In this document: positions 32,651 through 43,306 of the stretch, piece after piece
Position numbering within the stretch: position 1 is the first letter of the stretch
Layout of the letters: the number at the start of each line of letters is the position of its first letter
NCBI GenBank assembly: GCA_018136815.1
Contig: CM030933.1
Location: 3,211,144 to 3,275,143 of the forward strand
Source: Isochrysis galbana
Taxonomy: Eukaryota > Haptophyta > Isochrysidales > Isochrysidaceae
DNA length: 64,000 nt
Direction: 5' to 3'
Translations under genes and position numbers: made by a program
Notes under the pieces: model-generated
What the model was told of the DNA's origin: nothing
The model's input: the letters and a program-made list of their open reading frames with translations, nothing else
The model's database searches: none

Positions 32651-32790
32651 TCTCAACGATGTACTCGTCGTCAGCCAGCGGCTCTTCATCAACGAAAGTA
32701 TGATACGGCGGAGGTTCGAGATATGCACCTCCTCCTTGACTAACCGGTTCTCCAGATCACGGAGTCGGTACCTAGTGTCGGACAGAGCCT

Positions 32791-35700
32791 CTACGACGCG
32801 GTAGGGACCGAGTAGATGAATTGCAACTTGTTGGCATGGCCTGGTAATCGCATGCAGACGCGATCCCCAGGTTCGAAACGAGCTGGTCTTTGAGACTTGA
32901 TCGTAGCGTCACGGACCGACTCAGCCTGAGCGGCTAGGGTAGCCTCGAGAGCGCTGGACCAAGAGAGGCGGAGGCTCGCATTGAGCCTGGATGCGTACGA
33001 GCGAACGTCGGCGGACGCCGCCTCGAGAGCAGTTGGCGAAACAGACTTCGGATCAGAGAGTTGAGCGGGCAGACGCAGCTCACGCCCAAAGATCAAAGAC
33101 GCTGGAGACCGGGAGGTAACACGACCGGAAGAAGCCCTCAACGAGAGGAGTAGGAACGGCAAATGGTCGACCCAATGGCTGCCACCCTCGTTCGAGGCGC
33201 GCATCAAACGGATGAGCGTTTGCTGAGCGCGTTCGACGAAGCCTACACCTTCATGTCGGTACGGCTCTGTACTCGACAAATCAGTCCCGGTGAGCTCCAG
33301 AATACGCGAAACAAGAACCGAACATAGATTCGAACCGGCGTCGGTTCGAAGCTGCCTAGGGACTCCATAACGCGTCACAATCAAGCGGATGAACATGTCC
33401 AAGGCCATCTCCGACGAGGGATCCCCATTCGACGGCTCAGCCTCAATCCATCGAGTGAGCGAGTCGATGAAGACGACCAGCTTGTCGTAACCCGAGACTC
33501 CAGGCACGAAGTTGTGAGTGGGAGCCAGCGAGAGCACGTCGCAGTAGACCACATCAAAGGGGTAGGTACCCACAGAGAGACCGGAGGGCGACGCTAGAGC
33601 CCTAGGTAGCGGCTTGGCGAGGGTGCACTCGTGGCATTCTCGGACGTAGGACGCAACGTCGGAAGACATGCCAGGCCAGTATACCCGAGTACGAAGAAGA
33701 CCAGACATACGAGAAACTCCGAGGTGACCGGAGCGATCGTGGTAGGCGAAAAGGTAGCGAGACCGCAAGGAGGGCGGAACATAGAGCACTAGCGAGTCCG
33801 GGTCGGTGGAGTCAGGAACGGTGCGATAGTAGACGAGCCCATCGTGAACGACGAAACGGCGAAACATCTTGGATGGCTGAGCGGGAACGGGAGCGACAGA
33901 ACTGGAACACGAATCATCTTCGGCAATGGGGCCTGAGGCGGCGGCCGGCGGAGGCGACCCTTGGCCTGATGGCTCGTGGTTGGCCGTCTCTTCTGAGCCT
34001 AGGAGTGGCTCTACGAACGGATCTTCCGCCAGGGCCGCTCTCATCTCTTCGGAAGTCGGCGTACCCGGAGCCAAATAACTGGACTGGATGGCGGGCCCGG
34101 AATCGGAGGCTCGACGACGAGATCGATCCAAAGCTTGAAGCCCTCGCGCCGTAGCTACGGAGCGCGTGATGGCAGCCACCGGATGAGACCGTTCATGCTC
34201 GGCTAGAGACTCTGAGCTAGGCTCACGTACCGCTAGCGGCGCTGGGCCGGCGAGTGGTTCATCTTCGTGTTCCGGCTCCAGGGATGCTAGCCGGGACAGC
34301 CCGTCAGCATCCTGATGAACAGCTCCTGGTTTATGTTCGACATCGAACCGGTACTCAGCCAACTTGAGAGCCCACCGAGTCAGCCGAGAGGCTGGCCCAC
34401 CGGCTACTTGATCCTTCATGGTATGCAGCCATCGCAGCGCAGAGTGGTCAACGACTAACTTGAACCGACGCCCCCAAAGGTAGGGTCGCCAATTTCGGAT
34501 TGATTCCAGGGCGGCCAAGAGTTCAATCTCGGTCACCGTCCAATGGCGTTCGGCCGAGGTGAGACTGCGAGCGTAGTACCCAACGACTCGTTCACGGTTA
34601 TCGTCTCCTAGCTGCGAGAGGATGCCGGCGATGCCCAACTTGCTAGCCCCATCGGTCTTGACGATGAAGGGCCGATCATCCCTGGGTGGAGTCAAGACGG
34701 GCTCCGAAGTGATCGCTGTCTTGAGCTCTTGGATAGCTCGGCGACACTCCTCGGACTGGGACTCCTTTGCCACGTCGCAGCCCTTCCGCGTGAGAGCAGT
34801 GAGAGGAGCAGCCTTAGCGGCGAATTGGCGAATGAATCGACGGTAGTAGGAGCAAAGGCCGAGGAAAGATCGAACCGCTTCCAAGGAGTTGATGGATGAC
34901 GGGTCGATAACGGCGACAGCTGCGACCTTCTTCGGGTCCATCTTGAGACCTTCCCTCGAGACAACGTGACCGAGGTACTCCGTAGAGGTGGCAAAGAAGA
35001 CACACTTGGACATCTTGCAGGTCAGGCCGGCCCACTCTAGCCGCTCGAGAACTAGGTCTAGCCGGTGAAGCATTTGCTCGAACGAAGCCTGTGCCCTGGC
35101 CTCTTCGGAAGGACCCACGCCCGTTGACCAGATGCCCACATCATCGAGGTAAGGCATGCAGATCTCCCACGCTAGCGCACCGAGAACGATGTCCATCAAG
35201 CGGCACATGTAGGAGGGACCTGATTGGATGCCGAACGGTAGAAAGTTGAACTCGTATTTGCCGCGGTGGGTAGTGAAAGCGGTGATATGTTTGTGCGATT
35301 CTTTGATCGGGATGCCCCAAAAACCAGAGGCTAAATCGAGAGTACATAAAAAGAGAGAACTGAGCGGCCCTTGGCCGGACGCTAGCCTATCAATAGCCTC
35401 TACAATGAGGGGTAGAGGGCTATCCTCGACGCGTAGCTTGGCGTTCGTGTCGCGGTAGTCCACGCAGAATCGAACGGAGCCATCTTTCTTGCTGACCAGG
35501 ACTACTCGGGAAGCCCAAGCCGAATTTGACTTGCGAATAATGCCGGCGGCTTCCATCTTGGCTACCTCCTCTTCTATGATGAGCTCGCCTGCGCGGCCCA
35601 CTCTAGACGGAGCATGCCGGTGAGGAACAGCGCCGGGGTTGAGTGGCAACTCCACCTCGAGAACGTGCGTATGGTTTGGAGCCCCCGGGTGCAACGCGAA

Positions 35701-37005
35701 AGCTTTGATGCGCCGGGCCAAGAGTTGGCGTACTTCTTCTCGTTGATCGTCGGAAAGAAGCCGGTCCGGATCGATGGTGGCTGAGTCGAGTAGAGCTCGT
35801 TGCTCCTCGCTCAGCGCGGTGACAGGGTCACCATCCCCCTCGCTTCCAGTCGGAGTCCAGCCCCGGTGCAACTTGAAACGCACCTGGAGCGAAGCTATCG
35901 GATGCAGAGACGGCAGGGTCAGCGCATTGACCCCGGTGTGGACGATCGTCACCGCGATGCGATGATCGTCCGTGGGCGTGACCACCGTGGGCATTACGAG
36001 AGGGGACGAATCGAGAGCCTCGCGGTTTGGTAGGCGGTCGACCAGCATCGCGCAGTCCGAATGATCTCGGAGAGCTAGCGGAACCCTAACCCAGATGGTT
36101 GCGCGGTGGAAGGCAGGAATCGTCACCGCTTGCTCCGTGTAGAGAAGATATTCGGACGAGGTAGACGCCGGAGCTTTGGCCGCAAACTCGTCGGCAGACT
36201 CAAAGAGAGGTGTATAGAGTGGCTGCCTAGCATCAGCAGCAGCCTCACCCACCGATCCGGCCGGGATCTCTCGTGTTGCCGTCGACCTCTCCAGAAAGTC
36301 GACAGTCAGCGGCTGACCGGGTGACATCGAGATAGCTCCGACGAAGCCGGAGTCCGCGACTGGGGGCGGCGCCGTGGAAACTCTGACTACGCATTCGGAA
36401 AGGACTCTTGAAGAGTCTTCTGCATCGCCAGAGGCCGGACGGAGGCGGAGGCTTCCCTCTGAGCTCGCGGCGTCGAGAGAAATGGTAGCGGAGTGAGCGG
36501 CCAAAAAATCGTTCCCGAGCAGAAGCATCGGGTTCCCTTCGATGACCGCGAACGAATGACGGAAGAGGCGACCGGACAAGGAGAAGACGAGGCTAGCCCG
36601 GCCCCTAGTGATGAGAGGAAGGCCGTCCGGCCCATGTAGGTTGGGGACGGTAGCGTCCGATACGCGTTCGACGCAAGCGTCTTCAGGTAGTCGATCGAGA
36701 AGAGCAGTGGTGATTACTGACGGGCCCGCTCCAGTGTCAGCCAGGGTGCTGTTCACCGTGAGAGCAACGTCCGGGAGAACGAACCCTTGAGCTGCGCGGT
36801 CGCCATCGGCACGGCAGACCACGAGATCGCGGACATAGAGGCAGTGACGAGGGTAGAGCGGCGGCGGCGTGTCCGCGATAGATTCTACTGGAAGCGAGGT
36901 TCCGGCTCCGGGTGACGGGGTGGTTGGATTGGAGGCTGGCCTGGACGGAGAAGATTCATCGACGTGGGGCACTCGCTCGATAGCGGCGGCTACCGTCTGC
37001 GGCAC
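32791..37005 (-). CDS. LTR element pol region: protease, RT, RNase H, integrase
   Basis: Belongs to the element above. Protease: 'LADTGAGPSVITTALL' near 36750-36700. Reverse transcriptase: 'FCVDYRDTN', 'DLASGFWGIPI' and the catalytic 'MPYLDDVGIWS' (about 35480-35110). RNase H: 'FIVKTDGASKLG' and 'ERHWTVTEIELLAAL' (about 34670-34520). Integrase: a zinc-binding 'CHECTLAKP' and the catalytic core with 'VVYCDVLSL' and 'LRTDAGSNLC' (about 33640-33300). The order protease-RT-RH-integrase is that of Ty3/Gypsy (Metaviridae). Its start overlaps the end of the methyltransferase ORF by 16 nt; this family is known to use frameshifting or read-through at such borders. Confidence 0.9.
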   Translation of the reverse strand: MPQTVAAAIERVPHVDESSPSRPASNPTTPSPGAGTSLPVESIADTPPPLYPRHCLYVRDLVVCRADGDRAAQGFVLPDVALTVNSTLADTGAGPSVITTALLDRLPEDACVERVSDATVPNLHGPDGLPLITRGRASLVFSLSGRLFRHSFAVIEGNPMLLLGNDFLAAHSATISLDAASSEGSLRLRPASGDAEDSSRVLSECVVRVSTAPPPVADSGFVGAISMSPGQPLTVDFLERSTATREIPAGSVGEAAADARQPLYTPLFESADEFAAKAPASTSSEYLLYTEQAVTIPAFHRATIWVRVPLALRDHSDCAMLVDRLPNREALDSSPLVMPTVVTPTDDHRIAVTIVHTGVNALTLPSLHPIASLQVRFKLHRGWTPTGSEGDGDPVTALSEEQRALLDSATIDPDRLLSDDQREEVRQLLARRIKAFALHPGAPNHTHVLEVELPLNPGAVPHRHAPSRVGRAGELIIEEEVAKMEAAGIIRKSNSAWASRVVLVSKKDGSVRFCVDYRDTNAKLRVEDSPLPLIVEAIDRLASGQGPLSSLFLCTLDLASGFWGIPIKESHKHITAFTTHRGKYEFNFLPFGIQSGPSYMCRLMDIVLGALAWEICMPYLDDVGIWSTGVGPSEEARAQASFEQMLHRLDLVLERLEWAGLTCKMSKCVFFATSTEYLGHVVSREGLKMDPKKVAAVAVIDPSSINSLEAVRSFLGLCSYYRRFIRQFAAKAAPLTALTRKGCDVAKESQSEECRRAIQELKTAITSEPVLTPPRDDRPFIVKTDGASKLGIAGILSQLGDDNRERVVGYYARSLTSAERHWTVTEIELLAALESIRNWRPYLWGRRFKLVVDHSALRWLHTMKDQVAGGPASRLTRWALKLAEYRFDVEHKPGAVHQDADGLSRLASLEPEHEDEPLAGPAPLAVREPSSESLAEHERSHPVAAITRSVATARGLQALDRSRRRASDSGPAIQSSYLAPGTPTSEEMRAALAEDPFVEPLLGSEETANHEPSGQGSPPPAAASGPIAEDDSCSSSVAPVPAQPSKMFRRFVVHDGLVYYRTVPDSTDPDSLVLYVPPSLRSRYLFAYHDRSGHLGVSRMSGLLRTRVYWPGMSSDVASYVRECHECTLAKPLPRALASPSGLSVGTYPFDVVYCDVLSLAPTHNFVPGVSGYDKLVVFIDSLTRWIEAEPSNGDPSSEMALDMFIRLIVTRYGVPRQLRTDAGSNLCSVLVSRILELTGTDLSSTEPYRHEGVGFVERAQQTLIRLMRASNEGGSHWVDHLPFLLLSLRASSGRVTSRSPASLIFGRELRLPAQLSDPKSVSPTALEAASADVRSYASRLNASLRLSWSSALEATLAAQAESVRDATIKSQRPARFEPGDRVCMRLPGHANKLQFIYSVPTAS

Positions 37006-39860
37006 GAATGGTATTGAAGAGTATGGGGATGCCTTTGCCGAACTAGAGGGTTAGGCACGCCATCATAGCCTAGCCCTCGACGGTCCGTCGGATGCCGAGG
37101 TTGATCCATTTGGCGTGACCATTCCTTCTCCAGGGACTTCTGCAAGTCTGTCTTCGGAAGCTTCGACAACTCGGAAAAACCAGCCGCACTGAGACCCCTA
37201 GCGGCAGCCCCATCGCAACACAGTGCCCGTGGAGTACCCTCTCCTTCGGCGGCGTCGGAGGGCTTGGTCTCGAGGGTCTGCATGCTCCGGTGTTCTGGCA
37301 TCTCGGGCGTGTCATCTTCTCCCGAGTCGGGCCCGACATCCCAGGTTTCGAGTGGCCTTTCGGCTACGAACGAATTGGTCAGTTCGGCCACTCCCTCGTC
37401 GCCAGCCGTGAAGGAGGCGCTCGGAGATAGTGCATTGATGCCTTGGGAGCCCAGTCGAGACAAGATGGAAGGTTCCGACGGCTCCGCAGCTGCCGCTTGC
37501 TCAGCGATTTCTTGGGCGATGGAAGGCGTGACATCCTGCCACCGATGGACCCCCGAAATTACATCACGATCGAAGACCTGCCACTTGCTGCGGCGCTTCT
37601 TCACCGTGTTTGGAGGGCCTGGCGTTGTAGAGCGGTCCCTTATGGGCCACTCCCACGGCGTGAAGCAGTCCACTTCCGCCACGGTCCCGTCTTGCGATGC
37701 GTTGGTTTCCGAGTCCTTCCGATGGAGCAGGCGAGACGCATCGGCAACGGGGCCCGCGTCTGAGATCACGACTACCGAATCGGACACTAGCGTACCGCTG
37801 GGAGGCGTGAGGTGAGAGCTAGAAGCTGCCTCGCCTCCCCCCTCCATGAAGCGAGCCAGAGCCGTCCTCGGCTCAGCCAGTTCGAAGCCGGTCGAGCAAA
37901 GCGAAGGGCGTTCTCTCAAGCTGGCAGCGGCTTGGGAAATTGCCCAGTCCACCGTGAAGTCGAGCGAACGCGACGCCTTGGCTTCGCGCGCATAACGGCG
38001 CAAGACCGGCATCCACTGGGCCGCCATTGCACCGGCAATGCCCACATAGGTGCGGCTGCGAAGGGCGCCACGGTGGGGCGACGGCGATAGATCCGCCATC
38101 GCGGATAGACGTCCCTCGACAATCTTCGAAGGCTGCAGGGGCGGGAGTGAAGCCGTCAGGTACAGGCCAGTTGCTTTTTGATGGCCCGTGCCGTGCTGCC
38201 ACGGCTGCACAAACTGCCGCGGTCGCAACCCCCCGACTAAGGCGGAGGCTTCCGCGTGCATTCGAGGATTTTCGACGGCAACGAAAGGCGCGTTGGCGCT
38301 TGCCATGGCGAGGAAGACTCTAGCGGCGGATTCGAGAGCCTGGCGTCGTCCCGGCTCCCGATCGAGCCACTGGCAACTCACCGCCGACAAATACGTGCAC
38401 GGCGGATGCGCGACCACGAGGTCCCAACCGAGGTTTTGAATGTGAAGAGCATCTCCGCAGAAGTGGGGAATGTAGTCGATCTCCGACGGTCGTAGATCGC
38501 ACGTCGCGACGTGCGCTCCGGCGAGTAGGAACATCGAAGACACGACCCCGCTAGCTTCACCGACGACTAGAACGCGGGGTGGAGGAATCCCCTCGGCCGC
38601 GTCGAACGTCACGGCGTCGTGGATCGCCGCTAACTCAGCGCAAAGCTCGTCAAAATGCGTCGGCAGTACGGCAGAGGGTGATGAATGAGTGCTCGCGTGC
38701 GGCCGCCGCAAGGCTAGAGCAGCTTCGGCGAGATGGCGGGGCAAGATGACGGAGGAACCGCTAGCCCGGGCACGGGAGGCGGCTAACATTTGGAGCTCGC
38801 GCGTAGGGGCGCGGGCAGCTTCAGTAGACTTGGCGGCCGAGGAACAACCAACCACGGCGATCCGGTGGATGGCCTCGGCAGTAGAATTCAGGGGGAGGGG
38901 GTCGTCGCCCTGAAGTTTCGGTGGGCTAGACCTGAAGGGGGTTGGCTCCGGCGGGCGATCCCTGGAACAGGGATCCTCCGGAGAGCCGAGAGAAAGAGGA
39001 GACGCCGGCGTCCGTGTGGGGCGCGACGAGAGATCGTAATCGACGGCCCCTGCGTCTCCCGAGTCTGGGGTGGCCACGGCGTGAGCGCGGAAAGCCGCAG
39101 CTCCCTTGGAACCTTCATCTTCATTGACTCCGGAAGCCGACCCTTCCGGGTCGGGAACCAGGTCAGAAACGAGAACAGGTGCAACTTCGAGACGAGAGAA
39201 TGAACACGATGACGGAGAAATATAACGAACCGGGGAGAGAGGTGAGGAGGAGGCACAAGTCTCCGCCTCCACTGCACGAGAACCTACGGTAGACAACGAC
39301 AATTCGTCCGCAGAGCGGCTCCGGCTATGGCCCTTGGGAGAGAGGTCTCCAGTGGGGTCCCGCCGGGAAAGAGCAGAAACAGGTAAAGCAGCAACAACGT
39401 TTTCGGACGCGGCAGCGGCCACGTCGGACCTATCCATAGAACCTAGAGCAGAAGATGATACCGAGTCGACAGCCCTCGAGGGCTTTACAACTGACTGTTT
39501 ACGAAACGAAGAGACCGAAGACGCGTCGGATCCACCTAGCCCACCGCCTTGGGCAGGGCCGTCGGGGGATGAATCCAGGGATGAAGATGCGTCGAAAGAC
39601 CTAGGAGAATTAGAAGAAACCGAAGACAGCATAGTATCCGTAGAAATAGATTCCAAGAGGGGCAGCGAGCGAGAATCGGCCCCTAACATCCTAATAGCGT
39701 GCGGAGTAATAGAAGAACTTGTAGACGTACACGAATTTCGGAGAGTCGGGTCGCGACTATCTCCGGGGCAAACCTGTTTCCAGGAGCCCGGGTCAAGTGT
39801 CGACTCCGGCTTCCGAGATAGCCGTTCGGCGGGGGCTTCAGCCGGCGAGGCGGCTCCCAC
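36990..39860 (-). CDS. LTR element first long ORF with phage-type DNA cytosine methyltransferase-like domain
   Basis: Ser/Pro-rich flanks surround a Rossmann-type domain at about 38580-37990. Visible motifs in order are 'RVLVVGEASGVVSSMFLLAG' (motif I, S-adenosylmethionine pocket), 'VATCDLRPSE' (acidic residue after strand 2), 'LVVAHPPCTYLSAVS' (motif IV with the PPC cysteine of C5-methyltransferases), 'FVAVENPRM' (ENP, motif VI), 'QPWQHGTGHQKATGLYL', and 'HRGALRSRTYVGIAGAMA'. This order and wording match from memory a family of bacteriophage DNA cytosine methyltransferase-like proteins. I infer that the element captured such a gene, perhaps to modify its own DNA or its targets. No CCHC knuckle is seen in this ORF. 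The key PPC and ENP residues are present, but activity cannot be judged. Confidence 0.75.
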   Translation of the reverse strand: MGAASPAEAPAERLSRKPESTLDPGSWKQVCPGDSRDPTLRNSCTSTSSSITPHAIRMLGADSRSLPLLESISTDTMLSSVSSNSPRSFDASSSLDSSPDGPAQGGGLGGSDASSVSSFRKQSVVKPSRAVDSVSSSALGSMDRSDVAAAASENVVAALPVSALSRRDPTGDLSPKGHSRSRSADELSLSTVGSRAVEAETCASSSPLSPVRYISPSSCSFSRLEVAPVLVSDLVPDPEGSASGVNEDEGSKGAAAFRAHAVATPDSGDAGAVDYDLSSRPTRTPASPLSLGSPEDPCSRDRPPEPTPFRSSPPKLQGDDPLPLNSTAEAIHRIAVVGCSSAAKSTEAARAPTRELQMLAASRARASGSSVILPRHLAEAALALRRPHASTHSSPSAVLPTHFDELCAELAAIHDAVTFDAAEGIPPPRVLVVGEASGVVSSMFLLAGAHVATCDLRPSEIDYIPHFCGDALHIQNLGWDLVVAHPPCTYLSAVSCQWLDREPGRRQALESAARVFLAMASANAPFVAVENPRMHAEASALVGGLRPRQFVQPWQHGTGHQKATGLYLTASLPPLQPSKIVEGRLSAMADLSPSPHRGALRSRTYVGIAGAMAAQWMPVLRRYAREAKASRSLDFTVDWAISQAAASLRERPSLCSTGFELAEPRTALARFMEGGGEAASSSHLTPPSGTLVSDSVVVISDAGPVADASRLLHRKDSETNASQDGTVAEVDCFTPWEWPIRDRSTTPGPPNTVKKRRSKWQVFDRDVISGVHRWQDVTPSIAQEIAEQAAAAEPSEPSILSRLGSQGINALSPSASFTAGDEGVAELTNSFVAERPLETWDVGPDSGEDDTPEMPEHRSMQTLETKPSDAAEGEGTPRALCCDGAAARGLSAAGFSELSKLPKTDLQKSLEKEWSRQMDQPRHPTDRRGLGYDGVPNPLVRQRHPHTLQYHSCRRR

Positions 39861-39949
39861 CGTCGAGGACTGAATAGAGCTAGAGACAGGGGGAGAATCG
39901 CCGCGTCGACAGCTCTTCTCCCCAAGCGGCGTAGGGATCGGATCGGGAT

Positions 39950-41240
39950 GGTGGTGGTGGCGTTCAGGCCCACCGCCCGCGATGTTCTCCGCCAGGGTTT
40001 GAAGGACGGGGACCCCGCCGGACCCCTACTGAGGCTTAACCCGGACCATCGAGCGAAGAAGCTTATGAATGTGCTCGTCCGATCCGCACTCTCCGCAGCC
40101 AGCCTCACACAGAAAGCGGATATATGGCTGACAGATGACGGGGTTGTGAGCACCGTCTCCCGTGCCATATTTCCAGGCTTCGCTGGATGGAGTGCCAGGA
40201 GGAGCTTGAGGTCGGAAAGCGCAGAAGGCACAGCCGTTTTCGTTCGTCCATTCGGTGATTCCCCTATTGATATCGTCCGTTCGTGGAGTTTCCATTGAAT
40301 TATCGGCCGGTCGGCACTTTGCTAGCGCCGCCGAGACCCTTGGGTGCTTGGCATAGCCTGCTACGGCCCAGAAGCGGGCTCGGGCCCGATTCCAAAGCTC
40401 GGGCGTCCACCGGGATACGCCCAAATCGGGCGGTAGCCCTTGGCCCCTCCCTCGCCTCTGCCGCGGCAAGGGATGAGTGTAGGCGCTCCACAGCCCCTTT
40501 TAGGGTGTTGGTCTCCGCCTGAAGCCTTGCCATTTCCGCATCCTGACGCGCCGCGGCCGTCTCGATCGGGGTGATCTCTTGATCAAGGACCCCTTTTGAT
40601 GACGGCGGGGCATAGTCCCGGTAGGCGGGGCTTCGGAAGCTGATCACCTCAGCTTCACCCACCTCAGACTCATCATCTCGAAGGTGAGGAGGCGGGTCAA
40701 ATTGAATCAGAGGGAGGGGACCCTCCTCCACCTCATGGGCCAACTCAGCGACGCTGAAGTTGGCTTCATGCGGGAGAGGGTCATGCTCCACCATGGCCCG
40801 CTGTGAGTGCACCCGGTGGGTGCCGAGGGCAGCGGACCAAGACTCGCCATCCGCCACGAGCTGATCGGAGCCAGTCGTGGAGATAGCAGCCGGAGTGATG
40901 GGTGCCACTGGTGCAGCCTCAGAGGCCGTGGGATCACTCGGACATCCAACGGGAACAGAAGCTGCAGCGGGCAGAGAAGGTTCCCTGAGAGGTTCCTCCT
41001 CTGCGGCCGAGGACGCGAGCTTAGATTTCGTGCTTGTCGAGTCGAGCGCTACCGGAGGGCTCTGAGCCACTCCGTCGCGAGCGGCACCGGCGGCTAGCGC
41101 GGCGCTTTGCCCCTCCTCCCCACCGGGAGTCGGGTGAATGAAATTCTGGACTGGGTCGGGCAACCCCATTCGGGTGTATGGACAGGGAACGAACGGCGAA
41201 CGAAGGACTGTGGGGCGGCGAGGCGCTCCTAGCGGCCCTA
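39950..41240 (-). other. LTR element gag-like region
   Basis: Lies between the 5' LTR and the methyltransferase ORF. It encodes acidic, Ser/Pro-rich sequence, a heptad-like stretch ('DAEMARLQAETNTLKGAVE', near 40540-40480) and a Cys/His-rich patch with CxxC spacing ('CEAGCGECGSDEHIH', near 40110-40065). Position and composition suit gag, but sequence alone does not prove it. The region looks interrupted. Confidence 0.5.
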
Positions 41241-41241
41241 G

Positions 41242-42355
41242 TGTGTTGGGTTTTAAGAGATTGTTAGACCTACAAAGAACTCTTCCCTCAGGGAGGGAGC
41301 CTAGGCTGCTTGAGTGCAGCGACGCAGCGAACAACGACGGACAAAGAGCCTGAGAACAACAGGATACACCGACTCACGAACACACCGGAATCATTCACCC
41401 AAACCAAGCAAATTATCAAGCAACCGCGACCCCAAATCACCGATAACTCAAACACGTCGCGAGAGACGGAGAGAGAGAGCGAGAGAGAGAGAGACTCCGC
41501 AGCGACGGCCGGAGCGTGTCTCCGTTGTAACTTCCCACGTAGCGGAGAGTCCGAAGGGGAGCGTCATGTCGCGCGACCACGGCGATCACTTTGGATACAG
41601 ATCGCAACGAGATATCTTCACGACAGAGGAAATCTTGCCGTTGAGCGTGAACCTTCTAGACGCTTCTAACGAACAACCCTGAGTAGCAACCAAGGGGAAG
41701 AAACACCAAAGGGGCCAAGGCTTGCATGTAGCTTGCATCAAGGGGAAAGATTCCCTCACCTAGGAAGCGAACCTACACCGATCTCCAAGGGGAGATGGCA
41801 AATTAAACCTCAAATCTCGAGCGGCTAGAGCAACCGACTCGCTCGCCAAAACCTTGACCGAGAAGAAAGAAGCAAGGACCTACAAGCCAAGGGTAGCGGA
41901 CCTAGGGAATGTGAGAGGAAATTTCCGAACGCCAAGACGAACGCCAAACGCTGGAAGACAACGAAACCCTAACCAGGCTAAACAAAACCTACGACGAACA
42001 GGCCTGGACGACAACGAAAGTTAGCAAGTCCCAAGAAAGAACCGGAACCCAACAAGAAACAACAAGCCTTGCAAGAAGCTAAACAAGCCTTCACAAGGTA
42101 ACCTGAGAGCCTGAGACAAGCGCGCAGCGAGTGACAGGCGACCTGGCTCCTTTGGGTCAAGATTACCCGAAAGGAGGAAACCTGGAATCTAGACCTGACA
42201 AACAGGCTAGAAGGAACGAAACAAGAACTCGAATTCTAGATCGCTAGGGACGAACCCTACCAACCTAGATGTACCTGAGCTTCACCGTGTGGCCGCACGG
42301 CGAAGGACCTGGAAACAAGAGCCTGGAAATCGCATCATCTAGGATGAATGCGACA
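41242..42355 (-). repeat. LTR, coding-sense 5' copy
   Basis: About 1.1 kb; in coding sense it runs from TGTCGCATTC at 42355 to about ...CCAACACA at 41242-41244. It contains the GA microsatellite GAGAGAGAGCGAGAGAGAGA near 41470. Reading frames inside it are not genes. The sequence directly outside (from 42356) is a piece of the MITE family, so the element appears to have landed in a MITE-derived site. Confidence 0.85.
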
Positions 42356-42400
42356 ATGTATTGGGCTGTATTTGAAGCGTGAAGCGTGACGAGTTGGACG
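42356..42400 (-). repeat. MITE fragment at the LTR element border
   Basis: Reverse complement CGCTTCAAATACAGCCCAATA resembles the interior of the MITE at 18437-18623 (CGCTTCAAATATAGCCAAATA) and of the copy near 51110. Too short for certainty. Confidence 0.4.
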
Positions 42401-42404
42401 TTGC

Positions 42405-42580
42405 CAGGCGAGAAGCGTTCGATCACCATCAACCCCCACATACCACATATGGAAAAGCGTTCATCACCCACGGAAAAGCGTTCAATCACCATCACACCAC
42501 ATACGGCATACGGAAAAACGTTCATCACCCACGTATGGAAAGGCGTTCCATCACCATCACCCCCACATACATCACTCTCA
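42405..42580 (+). repeat. minisatellite, GAAAAGCGTTCATCACC units
   Basis: Four to five imperfect copies of GGAAAAGCGTTCATCACCC / GCGTTCAATCACCATCAC separated by CACATACGG-type spacers. No coding function is supported. Confidence 0.6.
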
Positions 42581-43300
42581 CTCTACAAGCGCGCCTTCCT
42601 CCATCCTCCATCCTCCATACACCCGAGCACAGCCACTTTGTCGTGGTGCCGTGACTCCTTTGAAACCCAGCCAAGCACCATTCGCATGCATGCTAGTTCG
42701 TCAAGATCCGTATCAAGATTCAAGATGGTTGGTGAGACATTGCGCAACATGGTCCCGAGGTGTCATTCCGTCACAATTGTGGGACAGGTGGGACATCAGT
42801 CGAATTGAGCTATCAAATGTCCATATACAAATCTACCACATGATCTATTTTTTGGCGATAGACTGACGAACCAGTGCCCCGTGCGTGCGCACAGCAGCTT
42901 GTTTCTCTGCGGTTCCCAATTACGTAAACGTGCAGTATAAGATTTTTTTTAAATTTTTAACAAATTTTTATGGGTCGCGGCGCGGCAAAGGAACGGGACT
43001 AGGACTAGCGCTCACTCAAGACAGGACACCCTGCCGCGGCAAGCGCAAGCACCCTTCCCCCCTTATGCCACCCAGCTCCTCACTAGCTTTCTACCTGCGC
43101 TAGCCAGAGCGCCCCTTCCTCCACACTCAGACAGCCCCCTACGCCAGGATCCTGTTCTGGTCTCGCAGGCAAGGGGGCCTAATGGGAGGGAGTGGAGCAA
43201 CTCCTCAGAGAGGAGCTCTGGGGAAGGAGATGTCTGAGTGGGGGCGCTATACCCTTGCGCTAGGCATGGGCAGCGACGCCGCCTCAAGACATGCCCTCCC
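42581..43300. other. intergenic region, no supported gene
   Basis: Contains ATCCTCCATCCTCCATACACC repeats (about 42600) and an A/T-rich patch (42938-42970). I see no domain in the small frames. Confidence 0.35.
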
Positions 43301-43306
43301 TCTTGT

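Larger units (their letters stand above)
30977..42355 (-). mobile_element. Ty3/chromovirus-like LTR retrotransposon carrying a methyltransferase-like domain
   Basis: Coding sense is minus. The long terminal repeats are about 41242-42355 (5' in coding sense) and 30977-32002 (3', cut by the gap). They are near-identical (about 99 percent by eye), so the insertion is very recent. In coding sense the LTR begins TGTCGCATTCATCC, and a G-rich polypurine tract (GTCGGGGGG) abuts it at 32003. Parts in order are a gag-like region (about 41240-39950) with a coiled coil and a Cys/His-rich patch, a long ORF (39860-36990) holding a DNA methyltransferase-like domain, and a pol ORF (37005-32791) with protease, reverse transcriptase, RNase H and integrase. 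A chromodomain lies near 32650-32490 and a non-coding 3' part (32480-32003) follows. It looks nearly whole, with perhaps two or three apparent breaks, some of which may be assembly errors. Confidence 0.9.

Noticed and set aside
41310-41682. Two overlapping 120-aa frames
   Set aside because: They lie inside the LTR and are repeated in the other LTR.
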